Shown in pieces: positions 49,823-58,548 of a stretch of DNA of 64,000 nucleotides. A program made the translations under genes and the position numbers. The stretch is from Anthropogastromicrobium sp050944455. Its GTDB lineage: Bacteria > Bacillota > Clostridia > Lachnospirales > Lachnospiraceae. The first letter of the stretch is position 1. The number at the start of each line of letters is the position of its first letter. The notes under the pieces are model-generated. The model was not told the origin of the DNA. It made no database searches and saw nothing but the letters and a program-made list of their open reading frames with translations. The stretch covers positions 62,001-126,000 of the forward strand of contig JBMNRC010000002.1 in assembly GCA_050944455.1 (NCBI GenBank), given 5' to 3'.

Positions 49823-50470
49823 ATGAAAATCGTGATGCTCGGGGCACCCGGAGCCGGAAAGGGAACGCAGGCCGACAAGATCGCGGCGAAGTACGGCATA
49901 CCGCACATTTCCACCGGCGATATCTTCCGCGCGAATCTCCGCGAGGGAACGGAGCTTGGCAAAAAGGCCAAAGTCTACATGGACAGGGGAGAGCTCGTTC
50001 CGGATGAGCTGACAACCGACCTCCTGATTGACAGAGTCGGGAAGGATGACTGCCGGAACGGCTACATCCTGGACGGATTCCCGCGCACGATCGCGCAGGC
50101 GGAATCCCTGGAAAAAGCGCTCGCGGCGCAGAACACCGCCATCGACGCGGCAATTGACGTGGAAGTTCCGGATGAAGCGATTGTGGCACGCATGAGCGGC
50201 CGCAGGGCATGCCCGAAGTGCGGCGCGACCTATCACATTCAGTACATGCCTCCCAAAACAGAGGGCAGGTGCGACAAGTGCGGGTCCGAGCTGATTCTTC
50301 GCGACGACGACAGGCCGGAGACTGTGCTGAACAGACTCAGGGTCTATCACGAGCAGACACAGCCGCTGATCGATTATTACCGGAAAAAAGGCGTCCTGAA
50401 GACGGTTGACGGAACGAAGAGTGTTGATGAAGTGTTCGGATCCATTTCGGCTGTCCTCGGAAAGGAATAA
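49823..50470 (+). CDS. adk: Adenylate kinase, zinc-LID type
   Basis: 215 residues, ATP + AMP to 2 ADP. P-loop GAPGAGKGTQ, NMP-binding STGDIFRANL and GFPRT are intact. The LID holds a Cys4 zinc site (Cys130, Cys133, Cys150, Cys153), as in Gram-positive kinases. I use ATG 49823, 5 bases after AAGGAGG; a TTG directly before it is the alternative. Confidence 0.98.
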   Translation: MKIVMLGAPGAGKGTQADKIAAKYGIPHISTGDIFRANLREGTELGKKAKVYMDRGELVPDELTTDLLIDRVGKDDCRNGYILDGFPRTIAQAESLEKALAAQNTAIDAAIDVEVPDEAIVARMSGRRACPKCGATYHIQYMPPKTEGRCDKCGSELILRDDDRPETVLNRLRVYHEQTQPLIDYYRKKGVLKTVDGTKSVDEVFGSISAVLGKE

Positions 50471-50475
50471 GGAAT

Positions 50476-51252
50476 ATGGCCGTAACGATCAAATCGGAAC
50501 ACGAAATTGAGCTGATGAGGGTTGCCTGCAGGAATCTTTACGAAATGTTCGGCGAGATGGAAAAAATGATCAGACCGGGCGTTTCCACCTGGGAGATCAA
50601 CCAGCGGGGCGAGGAGATCATCAGGGATTTCGGATGCACCTCCAACTTCAAGAATTACGAGGGTTATCCGGCTGCCGTGTGCGTCTCTGTGAATGAAGTC
50701 GTCGTCCATGGAATTCCCAGCAAAGACGTCATCCTGAAGGAAGGGGACATCGTTTCCCTGGACGCGGGCATGATCTGGAAGGGATGGCACTCCGACGCCG
50801 CGCGCACTTACGCCGTGGGCAGGATCAGCCCCGAAAAGCAGCAGCTGATCGATGTCACCCGCCAGTCTTTCTTTGAGGGAATCAGATACGCGAGAGCGGG
50901 CAATCACCTGCACGACATCTCCGCGGCCATCCAGAAATACGCCGAGAGTTTCGGCTATGGCGTGATCCGCGACATGGTGGGACACGGAATCGGCTCCCAT
51001 ATGCACGAAGATCCCCAGATCCCGAATTACAGGAGCCCGGGTATGGGCAGAGGAATCGTCCTCCGCCCCGGCATGACTCTGGCGATTGAGCCGATGATTG
51101 CCATGGGAACCTACAAGGGAGAGATCCTCGACGACGGCTGGACTTATGTCACGAAGGACAGAAAACCGGCGGCTCATTACGAAAATACGGTTCTGATCAC
51201 GGACGGTGATCCTGAAATCCTGACGCTTCCGGGCTGGAAGCCTGAAAACTGA
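50476..51252 (+). CDS. map: Methionine aminopeptidase, type I
   Basis: 258 residues. Removes the initiator Met from nascent proteins. The five metal ligands are recognisable in SLDAG, HSDAA, GHGIG, AIEPM and HYENTV. No SecA-like N-terminal zinc tail is present. It follows adk by 5 bases, a common secY-adk-map-infA arrangement. Confidence 0.98.
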   Translation: MAVTIKSEHEIELMRVACRNLYEMFGEMEKMIRPGVSTWEINQRGEEIIRDFGCTSNFKNYEGYPAAVCVSVNEVVVHGIPSKDVILKEGDIVSLDAGMIWKGWHSDAARTYAVGRISPEKQQLIDVTRQSFFEGIRYARAGNHLHDISAAIQKYAESFGYGVIRDMVGHGIGSHMHEDPQIPNYRSPGMGRGIVLRPGMTLAIEPMIAMGTYKGEILDDGWTYVTKDRKPAAHYENTVLITDGDPEILTLPGWKPEN

Positions 51253-51273
51253 TTACGGAGGTACTGCTAAGTT

Positions 51274-51492
51274 ATGGCAAAAGGAGATAAACTGGAACTT
51301 CAGGGCAAAGTGCTTGAGAAACTCCCGAACGCGATGTTCCGGGTGGAGCTTGAGAACGGCCACGAAATTCTGGCGCACATCAGCGGGAAGCTCAGGATGA
51401 ATTACATCCGCATACTCCCCGGCGACAGGGTCACGGTTGAGATGTCGCCGTACGATCTCTCCAAAGGCAGGATCATCTGGAGAGACAAGTAA
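51274..51492 (+). CDS. infA: Translation initiation factor IF-1
   Basis: 72 residues of S1-like OB fold: ELQGKVLEKLPNAMFRVELENGHEILAHISGK and the terminal GRIIWRDK. Binds the A site of the 30S subunit. TACGGAGGT precedes ATG. Confidence 0.99.
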   Translation: MAKGDKLELQGKVLEKLPNAMFRVELENGHEILAHISGKLRMNYIRILPGDRVTVEMSPYDLSKGRIIWRDK

Positions 51493-51635
51493 TTTCCGCG
51501 ATGCCGCTGACGGCGCGGGACCCCCGTAAAGCCGGTCCGATCCGCGCGCTCTCAGGGCGGCCGGGAAGAGCGGCGGGGCTGTCGGATGCGGCAGAAGCCC
51601 GGCGCACGGAAAACCGCAGAAAAATACACGTCCCA

Positions 51636-51700
51636 TTGACGTGAAAAGTTGATTTGTGGTACATTATACGCTGGACTTTTGTGAGGGAACATGATACAAT
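51636..51700 (+). promoter_or_regulatory. Two promoter candidates ahead of rpmJ
   Basis: TTGACG (51636-51641), 18 bases, TACATT (51660-51665); and TGGACT (51672-51677), 17 bases, TACAAT (51695-51700). Either would give the rpmJ-rpsM-rpsK-rpsD-rpoA-rplQ part its own transcript. The rest of the 257-base spacer holds no gene. Confidence 0.65.
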
Positions 51701-51749
51701 ACTGTTCCAGCTGTCTGAAAAGGCGGCTATACAGAAAGGAGTGTTTACT

Positions 51750-51863
51750 GTGAAAGTAAGATCATCAGTAAAGCCAATCTGCGAAAAGTGCAAGGTTATC
51801 CGCAGGAAGGGTGTTGTACGCATCATCTGCGAAAATCCGAAGCACAAGCAGAGACAGGGTTGA
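51750..51863 (+). CDS. rpmJ: 50S ribosomal protein L36
   Basis: 37 residues, zinc-binding form with Cys11, Cys14, Cys27 and His32. GTG 51750 gives the standard MKVRSSVKPICEKCK start, 8 bases after AAGGAG. A second GTG at 51741 overlaps that site. Confidence 0.96.
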   Translation: MKVRSSVKPICEKCKVIRRKGVVRIICENPKHKQRQG

Positions 51864-51906
51864 TTAATCCTGCAAATTCGAAAGAAAATCGGAGGTAAAG
51901 GCACAA

Positions 51907-52275
51907 ATGGCTCGTATTTCAGGCGTAGACTTACCGAGGGGCAAGCGTATTGAAATTGGCCTGACCTACATCTACGGCATCGGCCGTCCGAGCGCGGATA
52001 AGATTCTTGCGAAAGCAAACGTCAATCCGGACACCCGTACGGACGATCTGACAGATGAAGAGGTTGGAAGAATCCGTGACGTCATCGATGCAGAGTACAC
52101 TGTCGAAGGCGATCTCAGAAGACAGACCGCTATGGACATCAAGCTTCTGCAGGAGATTGGATGCTACAGAGGAATCCGCCACAGAAAGGGACTTCCCGTC
52201 CGTGGCCAGAAGACCAAGACAAACGCGAGAACCCGGAAGGGTCCGAAGAAGACAGTCGCTAACAAGAAGAAGTAA
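51907..52275 (+). CDS. rpsM: 30S ribosomal protein S13
   Basis: 122 residues: ARISGVDLPRGKRIEIGLTY, YGIGRPSADKIL, the RHRKGLPVRGQKTKTNARTRKG P-site tail. Located in the 30S head, bridging to L5. Confidence 0.99.
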   Translation: MARISGVDLPRGKRIEIGLTYIYGIGRPSADKILAKANVNPDTRTDDLTDEEVGRIRDVIDAEYTVEGDLRRQTAMDIKLLQEIGCYRGIRHRKGLPVRGQKTKTNARTRKGPKKTVANKKK

Positions 52276-52392
52276 TTTCCCCTGCTCCGGGAAGTTATCT
52301 CTGGCTGTCGGGAGTTCAAACGGCTGCGGATTCCCGATCAACCGATGCGGCTGCACAGATTAAGAGATCAAAAGAAAGTAGGTTAGTTTTTA

Positions 52393-52797
52393 ATGGCTAA
52401 GAATACACAGGCTTCATCCAAGAAAGTCTTAAAAAAGCGTGTAAAGAAAAACGTTGAACACGGGCAGGCTCACATCCAGTCTTCGTTTAACAATACGATT
52501 GTTACGCTGACGGATACCCAGGGAAACGCTTTATCCTGGGCAAGCGCGGGCGGCCTTGGTTTTAAAGGTTCAAGGAAATCTACTCCTTATGCAGCTCAGA
52601 TGGCAGCAGAAACCGCAACAAAGGCAGCTTTAATACACGGGTTAAAGACCGTAGATGTTATGGTCAAAGGACCGGGATCCGGCCGCGAGGCTGCGATCCG
52701 TGCTCTTCAGGCAGCAGGCCTTCAGGTAACCAGCATCAAGGACGTTACACCGGTGCCGCACAATGGATGCCGTCCGCCGAAGCGCAGAAGAGTATAA
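52393..52797 (+). CDS. rpsK: 30S ribosomal protein S11
   Basis: 134 residues: AHIQSSFNNTIVTLTDTQGN, GRGREAAIRALQAAG-like GSGREAAIRALQAAGL and the PHNGCRPPKRRRV end. Unlike its neighbours it lacks a GGAGG site; the best match is AAGTAGGT about 12 bases upstream, and the A/T-ending codons in its first 80 codons are more frequent than elsewhere in the operon. Confidence 0.98.
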   Translation: MAKNTQASSKKVLKKRVKKNVEHGQAHIQSSFNNTIVTLTDTQGNALSWASAGGLGFKGSRKSTPYAAQMAAETATKAALIHGLKTVDVMVKGPGSGREAAIRALQAAGLQVTSIKDVTPVPHNGCRPPKRRRV

Positions 52798-52810
52798 GGA
52801 GGTATTAAAG

Positions 52811-53407
52811 ATGGCAGTTAACAGAGTTCCTGTGCTGAAAAGATGCAGATCCCTTGATCTGGATCCGACCTATTTAGGCTACGATAAGAAGTCTACGAGA
52901 AATAAGACCAACAATAAGCGTAAGATGAGCGAGTACGGCCAGCAGATGCGCGAGAAGCAGAAGGCCAAGTTCATCTACGGTGTGCTTGAGGCTCAGTTCA
53001 GAAATTATTACGAGAGAGCATCGCGCCAGATCGGCGGAACCGTCGGCGAAAACCTGATGGTTATTCTGGAGCGCCGTCTGGACAATGTGATCTTCCGCCT
53101 TGGTTTTGCGAGAACCAGGCATGAGGCAAGACAGGTTGTCGACCACAGACATGTTCTTGTCAACGGCAAGTGCGTAAACATCCCTTCTTATGAAGTCAAG
53201 CCGGGCGATGTGGTAAGCATCAAAGAGAGCCTGAAAGACACTCAGAGATACAAGGATATCGCTGCTGTGACAGGGTCCAGACTTGTTCCGGACTGGCTTG
53301 ATTCTGATAAGGCAAACTTTTCCGGTACCGTCAAGCAGCTCCCGACCAGAGAGATGATTGACGTTCCGGTAGACGAGATGGCTATTGTCGAGTTGTATTC
53401 CAAGTAA
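52811..53407 (+). CDS. rpsD: 30S ribosomal protein S4
   Basis: 198 residues. ATG 52811 follows AAGGAGG. The S4 RNA-binding domain has RLDNVIFRLGFARTRHEARQ and VDHRHVLVNGK. There is no N-terminal Cys4 zinc site (only one Cys there), so this is the zinc-free form. In Firmicutes and E. coli S4 represses its own synthesis. Confidence 0.98.
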   Translation: MAVNRVPVLKRCRSLDLDPTYLGYDKKSTRNKTNNKRKMSEYGQQMREKQKAKFIYGVLEAQFRNYYERASRQIGGTVGENLMVILERRLDNVIFRLGFARTRHEARQVVDHRHVLVNGKCVNIPSYEVKPGDVVSIKESLKDTQRYKDIAAVTGSRLVPDWLDSDKANFSGTVKQLPTREMIDVPVDEMAIVELYSK

Positions 53408-53510
53408 TTTCAAAGGCTGGCTGGAAAAAGACGCCCTGCGTCTGTTTTCGCCTTGTGTTACTGCAGGGTACTACAGCGTTTAAGACCCACATAAAGGAGG
53501 GGCTGTATCA

Positions 53511-54470
53511 GTGTTCGATTTCGAGAAGCCAAAGATTGAAATTGCTGAGATTTCCGATGATAAGCGCTACGGCAGGTTTGTAGTAGAACCTCTGGAGAGA
53601 GGATACGGGCTTACCCTGGGCAATTCGCTCAGGCGGATCATGCTCTCCTCCCTCCCGGGCACGGCTGTAAGCCAGGTTCACATTGACGGTGTGGTTCACG
53701 AATTTTCTTCCATTCCGGGCGTCAAAGAGGATGTCACTGAGATCATCATGAACCTCAAGAGCCTGGAGATCAAGAATCACAGCGATTCAAAGGAGCCGAA
53801 GACTGCGTTCATCTCCTACGCGGGCGAGGGAGTTGTCAAAGCTTCCGACATTGAGACGGACTCGGACATTCAGATCATGAATCCCGATCTTGTCATTGCC
53901 CATCTGAGCGGCGGTGAAGACTGCCACCTGAATATGGAACTCACGATCACGAACGGCCGCGGGTATGTCGGCGCCGATAAAAACAAGACGAAGGATACCC
54001 CGATCGGCGTGATTCCGATTGATTCCATCTATACTCCGATCGAGCGCGTAAATATGAACATTGAGAATACCAGAGTCGGCCAGATGACCGATTATGATAA
54101 ACTCACGCTGGAAGTATATACCAACGGTACGATCGGACCGGATGAAGCAGTGAGCCTTGCAGCAAAGGTTCTTTCCGAGCACCTGAATCTTTTCATCAAC
54201 CTTTCCGACAATTCAGAGAGCGTTTCGATAGTGGAAAAACCGGAGGAGACCAGCTCCGAAAAGGTCATGTCGATGAATATCGACGAGCTGGAGCTGTCCG
54301 TCCGTTCCTTCAACTGCCTGAAGCGCGCCGGTATCAATACGGTGGCTGAGCTCTGCGACAGAACAGAGGAAGAGATGATGAAGGTGCGCAATCTCGGGAA
54401 GAAATCCCTGGACGAGGTTGCCGCCAAGCTCAAGCAGTATGGCCTTTCATTCAAGGCCAGCGAGGAATAA
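53511..54470 (+). CDS. rpoA: RNA polymerase alpha subunit
   Basis: 319 residues from GTG with AAGGAGGGGC upstream. The N-terminal dimerisation domain (FVVEPLERGYGLTLGNSLRR) and C-terminal promoter-contact domain (about 250-319; LSVRSFNCLKRAGINTVAEL, VRNLGKKSLDEV) are complete. Together with rpoB and rpoC, this places all core subunits in one window. Confidence 0.99.
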   Translation: MFDFEKPKIEIAEISDDKRYGRFVVEPLERGYGLTLGNSLRRIMLSSLPGTAVSQVHIDGVVHEFSSIPGVKEDVTEIIMNLKSLEIKNHSDSKEPKTAFISYAGEGVVKASDIETDSDIQIMNPDLVIAHLSGGEDCHLNMELTITNGRGYVGADKNKTKDTPIGVIPIDSIYTPIERVNMNIENTRVGQMTDYDKLTLEVYTNGTIGPDEAVSLAAKVLSEHLNLFINLSDNSESVSIVEKPEETSSEKVMSMNIDELELSVRSFNCLKRAGINTVAELCDRTEEEMMKVRNLGKKSLDEVAAKLKQYGLSFKASEE

Positions 54471-54554
54471 AACCGCCGGCTGCGGGAATCCGCGGCGGGC
54501 GCTGGATAGAAAAACCTGTACTTGTCCGTACGGGATGTTTACGGAGGTTGCAAA

Positions 54555-55091
54555 GTGGCTGGATACAGAAAGTTAGGCAGAACTTCTGACCAGAGAAAGG
54601 CTCTTCTTCGGAGCCAGGTCACCAGTCTGCTCTATAACGGCAGGATCATCACCACCGAGGCAAGAGCGAAGGAAGTCCGCAGAATTGCCGAGAGCATGAT
54701 TGCGCTTGCCGTCAGGGAAAAAGATAATTACGAGACCGTCAAAGTGAACGCGAAGGTCCCGCAGAAAGATGCTGACGGAAAGAACATCAAGCAGGAAGTA
54801 GACGGAAAGAAAGTCAATGTCTACGATACTGTTGAGAAGGAAATCAAAAAGGATAAGCCTTCGAGGCTGCACGCGAGAAGACAGATGCTGAAGGTCTTCT
54901 ACGGCGTGACCGAAGTTCCGACCAGCAATAAGGGAAAGAAGAAGAACACGAAGGAAGTCAATCTCCCGAACAAGATGTTCGACGAGATCGCTCCGAAGTA
55001 CGTCTCCCGCAACGGCGGCTACACCCGTATCGTCAAGATCGGAAACCGCAAGGGCGACGGCGCCATGGAAGTTCTTCTTGAGCTTGTCTGA
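54555..55091 (+). CDS. rplQ: 50S ribosomal protein L17 with internal insertion
   Basis: 178 residues against about 115-130 in most bacteria. The N-terminal core (GYRKLGRTSDQRKALLRSQ, TTEARAKEVRRIAE) and the C-terminal end (GGYTRIVKIGNRKGDGAMEVL) are normal. Between them are a Lys/Asp-rich insert at about 56-102 and a shorter basic one at about 120-138. GTG 54555 lies 7 bases after ACGGAGG. Last gene of the cluster; a terminator follows. Confidence 0.96.
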   Translation: MAGYRKLGRTSDQRKALLRSQVTSLLYNGRIITTEARAKEVRRIAESMIALAVREKDNYETVKVNAKVPQKDADGKNIKQEVDGKKVNVYDTVEKEIKKDKPSRLHARRQMLKVFYGVTEVPTSNKGKKKNTKEVNLPNKMFDEIAPKYVSRNGGYTRIVKIGNRKGDGAMEVLLELV

Positions 55092-55208
55092 TTAACGCGC
55101 GCGGCAGCAGTCACGCGGTTTCAGGCGGACGGAAGCTTTGCAGGAGGCGGAGACCCGGGCGGAAGCGCGGATGGAACCTTCAGGCGGGCGGGGTCCGTCT
55201 GTGGTGAA

Positions 55209-55243
55209 GGCACAGGCCGGTGCATTACGGTCTGTGCTTTTTT
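55209..55243 (+). terminator. Intrinsic terminator closing the alpha operon
   Basis: GCACAGGCCG with CGGTCTGTGC (10 bp, one G-T), loop GTGCATTA, seven T. Confidence 0.92.
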
Positions 55244-55492
55244 TGTACCGCATCACCCTGCCCGCTGGCCGCTGCTGTTTTCTGCAGCCGGCTTGTGACC
55301 CGTCCTGCGTGTTCAGTCTGCAGGGCCGGGCACAGCCTGTCTGTCCAGGCGCGGCCTGCAGTCAGGTATGGATCAGCCTGCTCCCGGATCAGGTTCAGCC
55401 TGTCAGGTTCAGGCTCAGCCGGCCGGGAATGCGCGGCGTTATCCGCCCGCAGGTTCCATCCTGTGGGATTTCAGACCTGGAGGAAGAGAATA
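55244..55492 (+). other. Spacer before the ECF ATPase gene
   Basis: The frame of the next gene stays open here but encodes a Cys/Arg/Ser-rich sequence unlike any ATPase, and it begins in the upstream terminator. The second half is rich in CAGCCTG and CAGGTTCAG words. No promoter or riboswitch is recognised. Confidence 0.55.
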
Positions 55493-57445
55493 TTGCCGAT
55501 TATTTCAGTAGATCATCTTCGCCATAATTACGACAAATACAATGATGAGGGTGAAAAAACCGGGGAGAGCACCGCGATCGAAGACCTCACCTTCGACATC
55601 GAGAAGGGATCTTTCGTCGCCATCCTGGGGCACAACGGGTCGGGCAAATCCACGCTCGCCAGGCACTTCAATTCTCTCCTTCAGCCCAGCGAGGGCATCG
55701 TCCACATCAAGGAATACGACACCAGCGACCCGGCGCATATCTTTGACGTCCGGAAAACAGCCGGGATGGTCTTCCAGAACCCGGACAACCAGATCATCGC
55801 CAATGTAGTTGAGGAGGACGTCGGTTTCGGCCCGGAGAACATCGCGGTTCCGACGGATGAAATCTGGAGGCGCGTAGATTACGCGCTGGAGAAAACCGGG
55901 ATGACCGCGTACCGGCTGCGCTCCCCGAACAAGCTCTCCGGCGGGCAGAAGCAGCGCGTGGCGATCGCGGGCATCGTGGCCATGAAACCCGAGATCATCG
56001 TCCTGGATGAGCCGACCGCCATGCTGGATCCGAACGGGCGCCGGGAAGTGATTGAAACCATCTCCTCGCTGAACAAACAGGAACATGTCACGGTCGTCCT
56101 GATCACGCATTATATGGAAGAAGTGGTCGGCTGCGACCGGGTGATCGTCATGGACGAAGGCAGGCTGGTTCTGGACGGCACCCCGAGGGAGGTTTTCTCC
56201 CAGGTTGAGCTTCTGAACAGCATCAAGCTCGCGGTCCCGCAGATCACCGAGCTGGCGTGGAGGCTGAAAAAGGACGGCCTGGACCTGCCCGACGGTGTGC
56301 TGACCGCTGACGAGTTTGTCGCCCGGCTGAAGGAGCTGGCGGGGGAAACGTCCGGCGGAAGCGTGAGATCCGCGGCTGTGAATCCGGCTTCCGGCTCAAA
56401 GGCGGAACCGGCGGCAGAAAGCGCGGAATCCGCGGCTGCGAATCAGGCTTCCGGCTCAGAAGAAAAACCGACGGCTGAAAGCGGATCAGCCGCCCCGGAT
56501 GTGACGCAGGAACCTGAGCCCCCTGAGCAGAAGGCTCCTGAATGCGGCGCTGCTGAACACGGAGCCCCGGAACATGACGCCGGGGCCATTCCCCCTCAGA
56601 AGGGGCTCTGCCTCGATCATGTCTCCTATGTCTACGATCCGGACGCGCCGAACCCGGTGAAAGCCATCGACGATGTGAGCCTCGTCATCCCGGAGGACCA
56701 GTTTGTCGGCGTCATCGGCCATACCGGTTCGGGGAAATCGACGCTGATGCAGCTGCTCAACGGACTGCTCAGACCGACGGCCGGCAGGGTGTATCTGGAC
56801 GGGCAGGATGTGTTCGCGGAAGGCTACCAGATCCGGAACCTCCGCTTCAGCGTCGGGCTGGTATTCCAGTATCCGGAGCATCAGCTGTTCGAGGAAACCG
56901 TTTTTAAGGACGTCTGCTTCGGGCCGAAAAACCAGGGCCTCTCGCCCGAGGAACAGAAAAAGAAGGCTGAAGAGGCCCTCCGCCTGGTTGATCTCCCGGA
57001 GGAATTCTGGGACAGCTCGCCTTTCGAGCTCTCCGGGGGACAGAAGCGCAGGGCGGCCATTGCCGGGGTATTGGCCATGGAACCGCGGTACCTGATCCTG
57101 GATGAGCCGACGGCCGGCCTCGATCCCAAGGGCAGGGACGAGATTCTCGGAACCGTGGAGAGGCTGCGCCGCGAGCGCAGAATGACGGTCGTCCTGGTTT
57201 CACACAGCATGGAAGACGTGGCGGTGTATGCCGGTCGGCTGCTTGTGGTGGATCACGGGAAAATTCTTTTTGATGACACGCCGCGCAGCGTTTTCCGCCA
57301 CAGGGAAACGCTGGAGAAAATCGGGCTGGCTCTGCCGCAGATGATGTATCTGGCAGGAAGGCTGAGGGACGAGGGCTTTGACGTCCCCGGAGACGTTCTC
57401 ACAGTGCCGGAGGCGGAGCAGGCAATCCTGAGATGCCTGCGCTGA
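55493..57445 (+). CDS. ecfA: Fused EcfA1-EcfA2, energy-coupling factor transporter ATPase
   Basis: 650 residues with two complete ABC ATPases in one chain. First (1-282): Walker A GHNGSGKST (46-54), signature LSGGQKQRVAIAG, Walker B IIVLDEPTAMLDP. Second (about 370-650): Walker A GHTGSGKST (409-417), LSGGQKRRAAIAG, YLILDEPTAGLDP. Between them is an Ala/Glu/Pro/Ser-rich linker of about 88 residues. Most Firmicutes encode these as two genes. TTG 55493 follows GGAGGAAGAG. With EcfT (57546) it would power uptake of vitamins by separate S components; none is encoded here. Confidence 0.95.
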   Translation: MPIISVDHLRHNYDKYNDEGEKTGESTAIEDLTFDIEKGSFVAILGHNGSGKSTLARHFNSLLQPSEGIVHIKEYDTSDPAHIFDVRKTAGMVFQNPDNQIIANVVEEDVGFGPENIAVPTDEIWRRVDYALEKTGMTAYRLRSPNKLSGGQKQRVAIAGIVAMKPEIIVLDEPTAMLDPNGRREVIETISSLNKQEHVTVVLITHYMEEVVGCDRVIVMDEGRLVLDGTPREVFSQVELLNSIKLAVPQITELAWRLKKDGLDLPDGVLTADEFVARLKELAGETSGGSVRSAAVNPASGSKAEPAAESAESAAANQASGSEEKPTAESGSAAPDVTQEPEPPEQKAPECGAAEHGAPEHDAGAIPPQKGLCLDHVSYVYDPDAPNPVKAIDDVSLVIPEDQFVGVIGHTGSGKSTLMQLLNGLLRPTAGRVYLDGQDVFAEGYQIRNLRFSVGLVFQYPEHQLFEETVFKDVCFGPKNQGLSPEEQKKKAEEALRLVDLPEEFWDSSPFELSGGQKRRAAIAGVLAMEPRYLILDEPTAGLDPKGRDEILGTVERLRRERRMTVVLVSHSMEDVAVYAGRLLVVDHGKILFDDTPRSVFRHRETLEKIGLALPQMMYLAGRLRDEGFDVPGDVLTVPEAEQAILRCLR

Positions 57446-57545
57446 CGGAAGGCGCTTTCGTGTTCCGCGGAAAGATACCCCGGGAGGCAGGCTCCGTGCC
57501 GGCGCTTCCGCAGGGCGCGCCGCGGCACAGAAAACGGAGATACGG

Positions 57546-58349
57546 ATGCTGAAAGATATCACACTGGGACAATATTATCCGGTGGAATCACCGGTTCACG
57601 CGCTGGACCCGAGAGTCAAGCTGGCGGGAACGCTGGTTTTCATTATCGCGGCTTTTCTGGCCGACAGCGCGGTCGGATACCTGATTCTGATCGCGTTTCT
57701 GGTTTTTGCGGTCCGGATGGCCAGGATTCCCTTCAAATTCATGATGCGCGGGCAGAAAAGCATCATCATCATTCTTCTGATCAGCGTATCGTTCAATCTG
57801 TTTCTGACAGCCGGGACGCCGGTCTGCAGCCTGCCGGTCCTCAGCCACATCACCTGGGAAGGCATCCGCCGCGCCGTGTCCATGGCGCTCCGGCTCATCC
57901 TGCTCGTCATGGGTTCTTCCCTGATGACGCTGACGACCACGCCGAACACTCTCACGGACGGGCTGGAGAGCAGCCTGAACTTTCTGACGTTCTTCCATGT
58001 CCCCGTGCATGAAATCGCCATGATGATGTCGATTGCCCTGCGCTACATCCCGATCCTGATGGAGGAGACGGACAAGATCATGAAAGCGCAGGAAGCCAGA
58101 GGCGCGGATTTCCAGTCCGGCGGCCTGATCGCGAGAGCGAAGGCCATGGTGCCGCTTCTGGTCCCGCTGTTTGTGTCGGCATTCCGCAGGGCCTCGGACC
58201 TCGCGCTGGCGCTGGAGGCGCGCTGCTATCAGGGCGGCGTAAAGCGCACGCAGATGAAACCTTTAAGATATGGGAAGAAAGACGCGGCGGCCTATCTGAT
58301 CCTGGCGGCGTTCCTGGCGCTGATGATCCTGCAGAGAGTTCTGCTCTGA
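57546..58349 (+). CDS. ecfT: Energy-coupling factor transporter transmembrane protein EcfT
   Basis: 267 residues, MLKDITLGQYYPVESPVHALDPRVK at the start and five to six TM helices. The two coupling-helix motifs that grip the ATPases are seen as AQEARGADF and ALEARCYQGG (consensus A-R-G). It lies 100 bases after the fused ATPase gene and 199 before truA, the common ecf-truA-rplM-rpsI order. Confidence 0.96.
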   Translation: MLKDITLGQYYPVESPVHALDPRVKLAGTLVFIIAAFLADSAVGYLILIAFLVFAVRMARIPFKFMMRGQKSIIIILLISVSFNLFLTAGTPVCSLPVLSHITWEGIRRAVSMALRLILLVMGSSLMTLTTTPNTLTDGLESSLNFLTFFHVPVHEIAMMMSIALRYIPILMEETDKIMKAQEARGADFQSGGLIARAKAMVPLLVPLFVSAFRRASDLALALEARCYQGGVKRTQMKPLRYGKKDAAAYLILAAFLALMILQRVLL

Positions 58350-58548
58350 CAGGAAGCGGATGCAGGCCGCGGATACCGCGCGGAGCGCAGACAATCAGCC
58401 GGCGCGGCTGTTTCGGGGATGGCGGCAGCAGCCTGACGCGGACGCACGCAGCCGGGCATTCAGAAAATGCGGACGCCCCGCGGCCTCTTTTCCAGAACCG
58501 CGGCGGGAAGGAAAACTGCCGGGAAGTTTTGCAGGGAGATAGTTCAAC

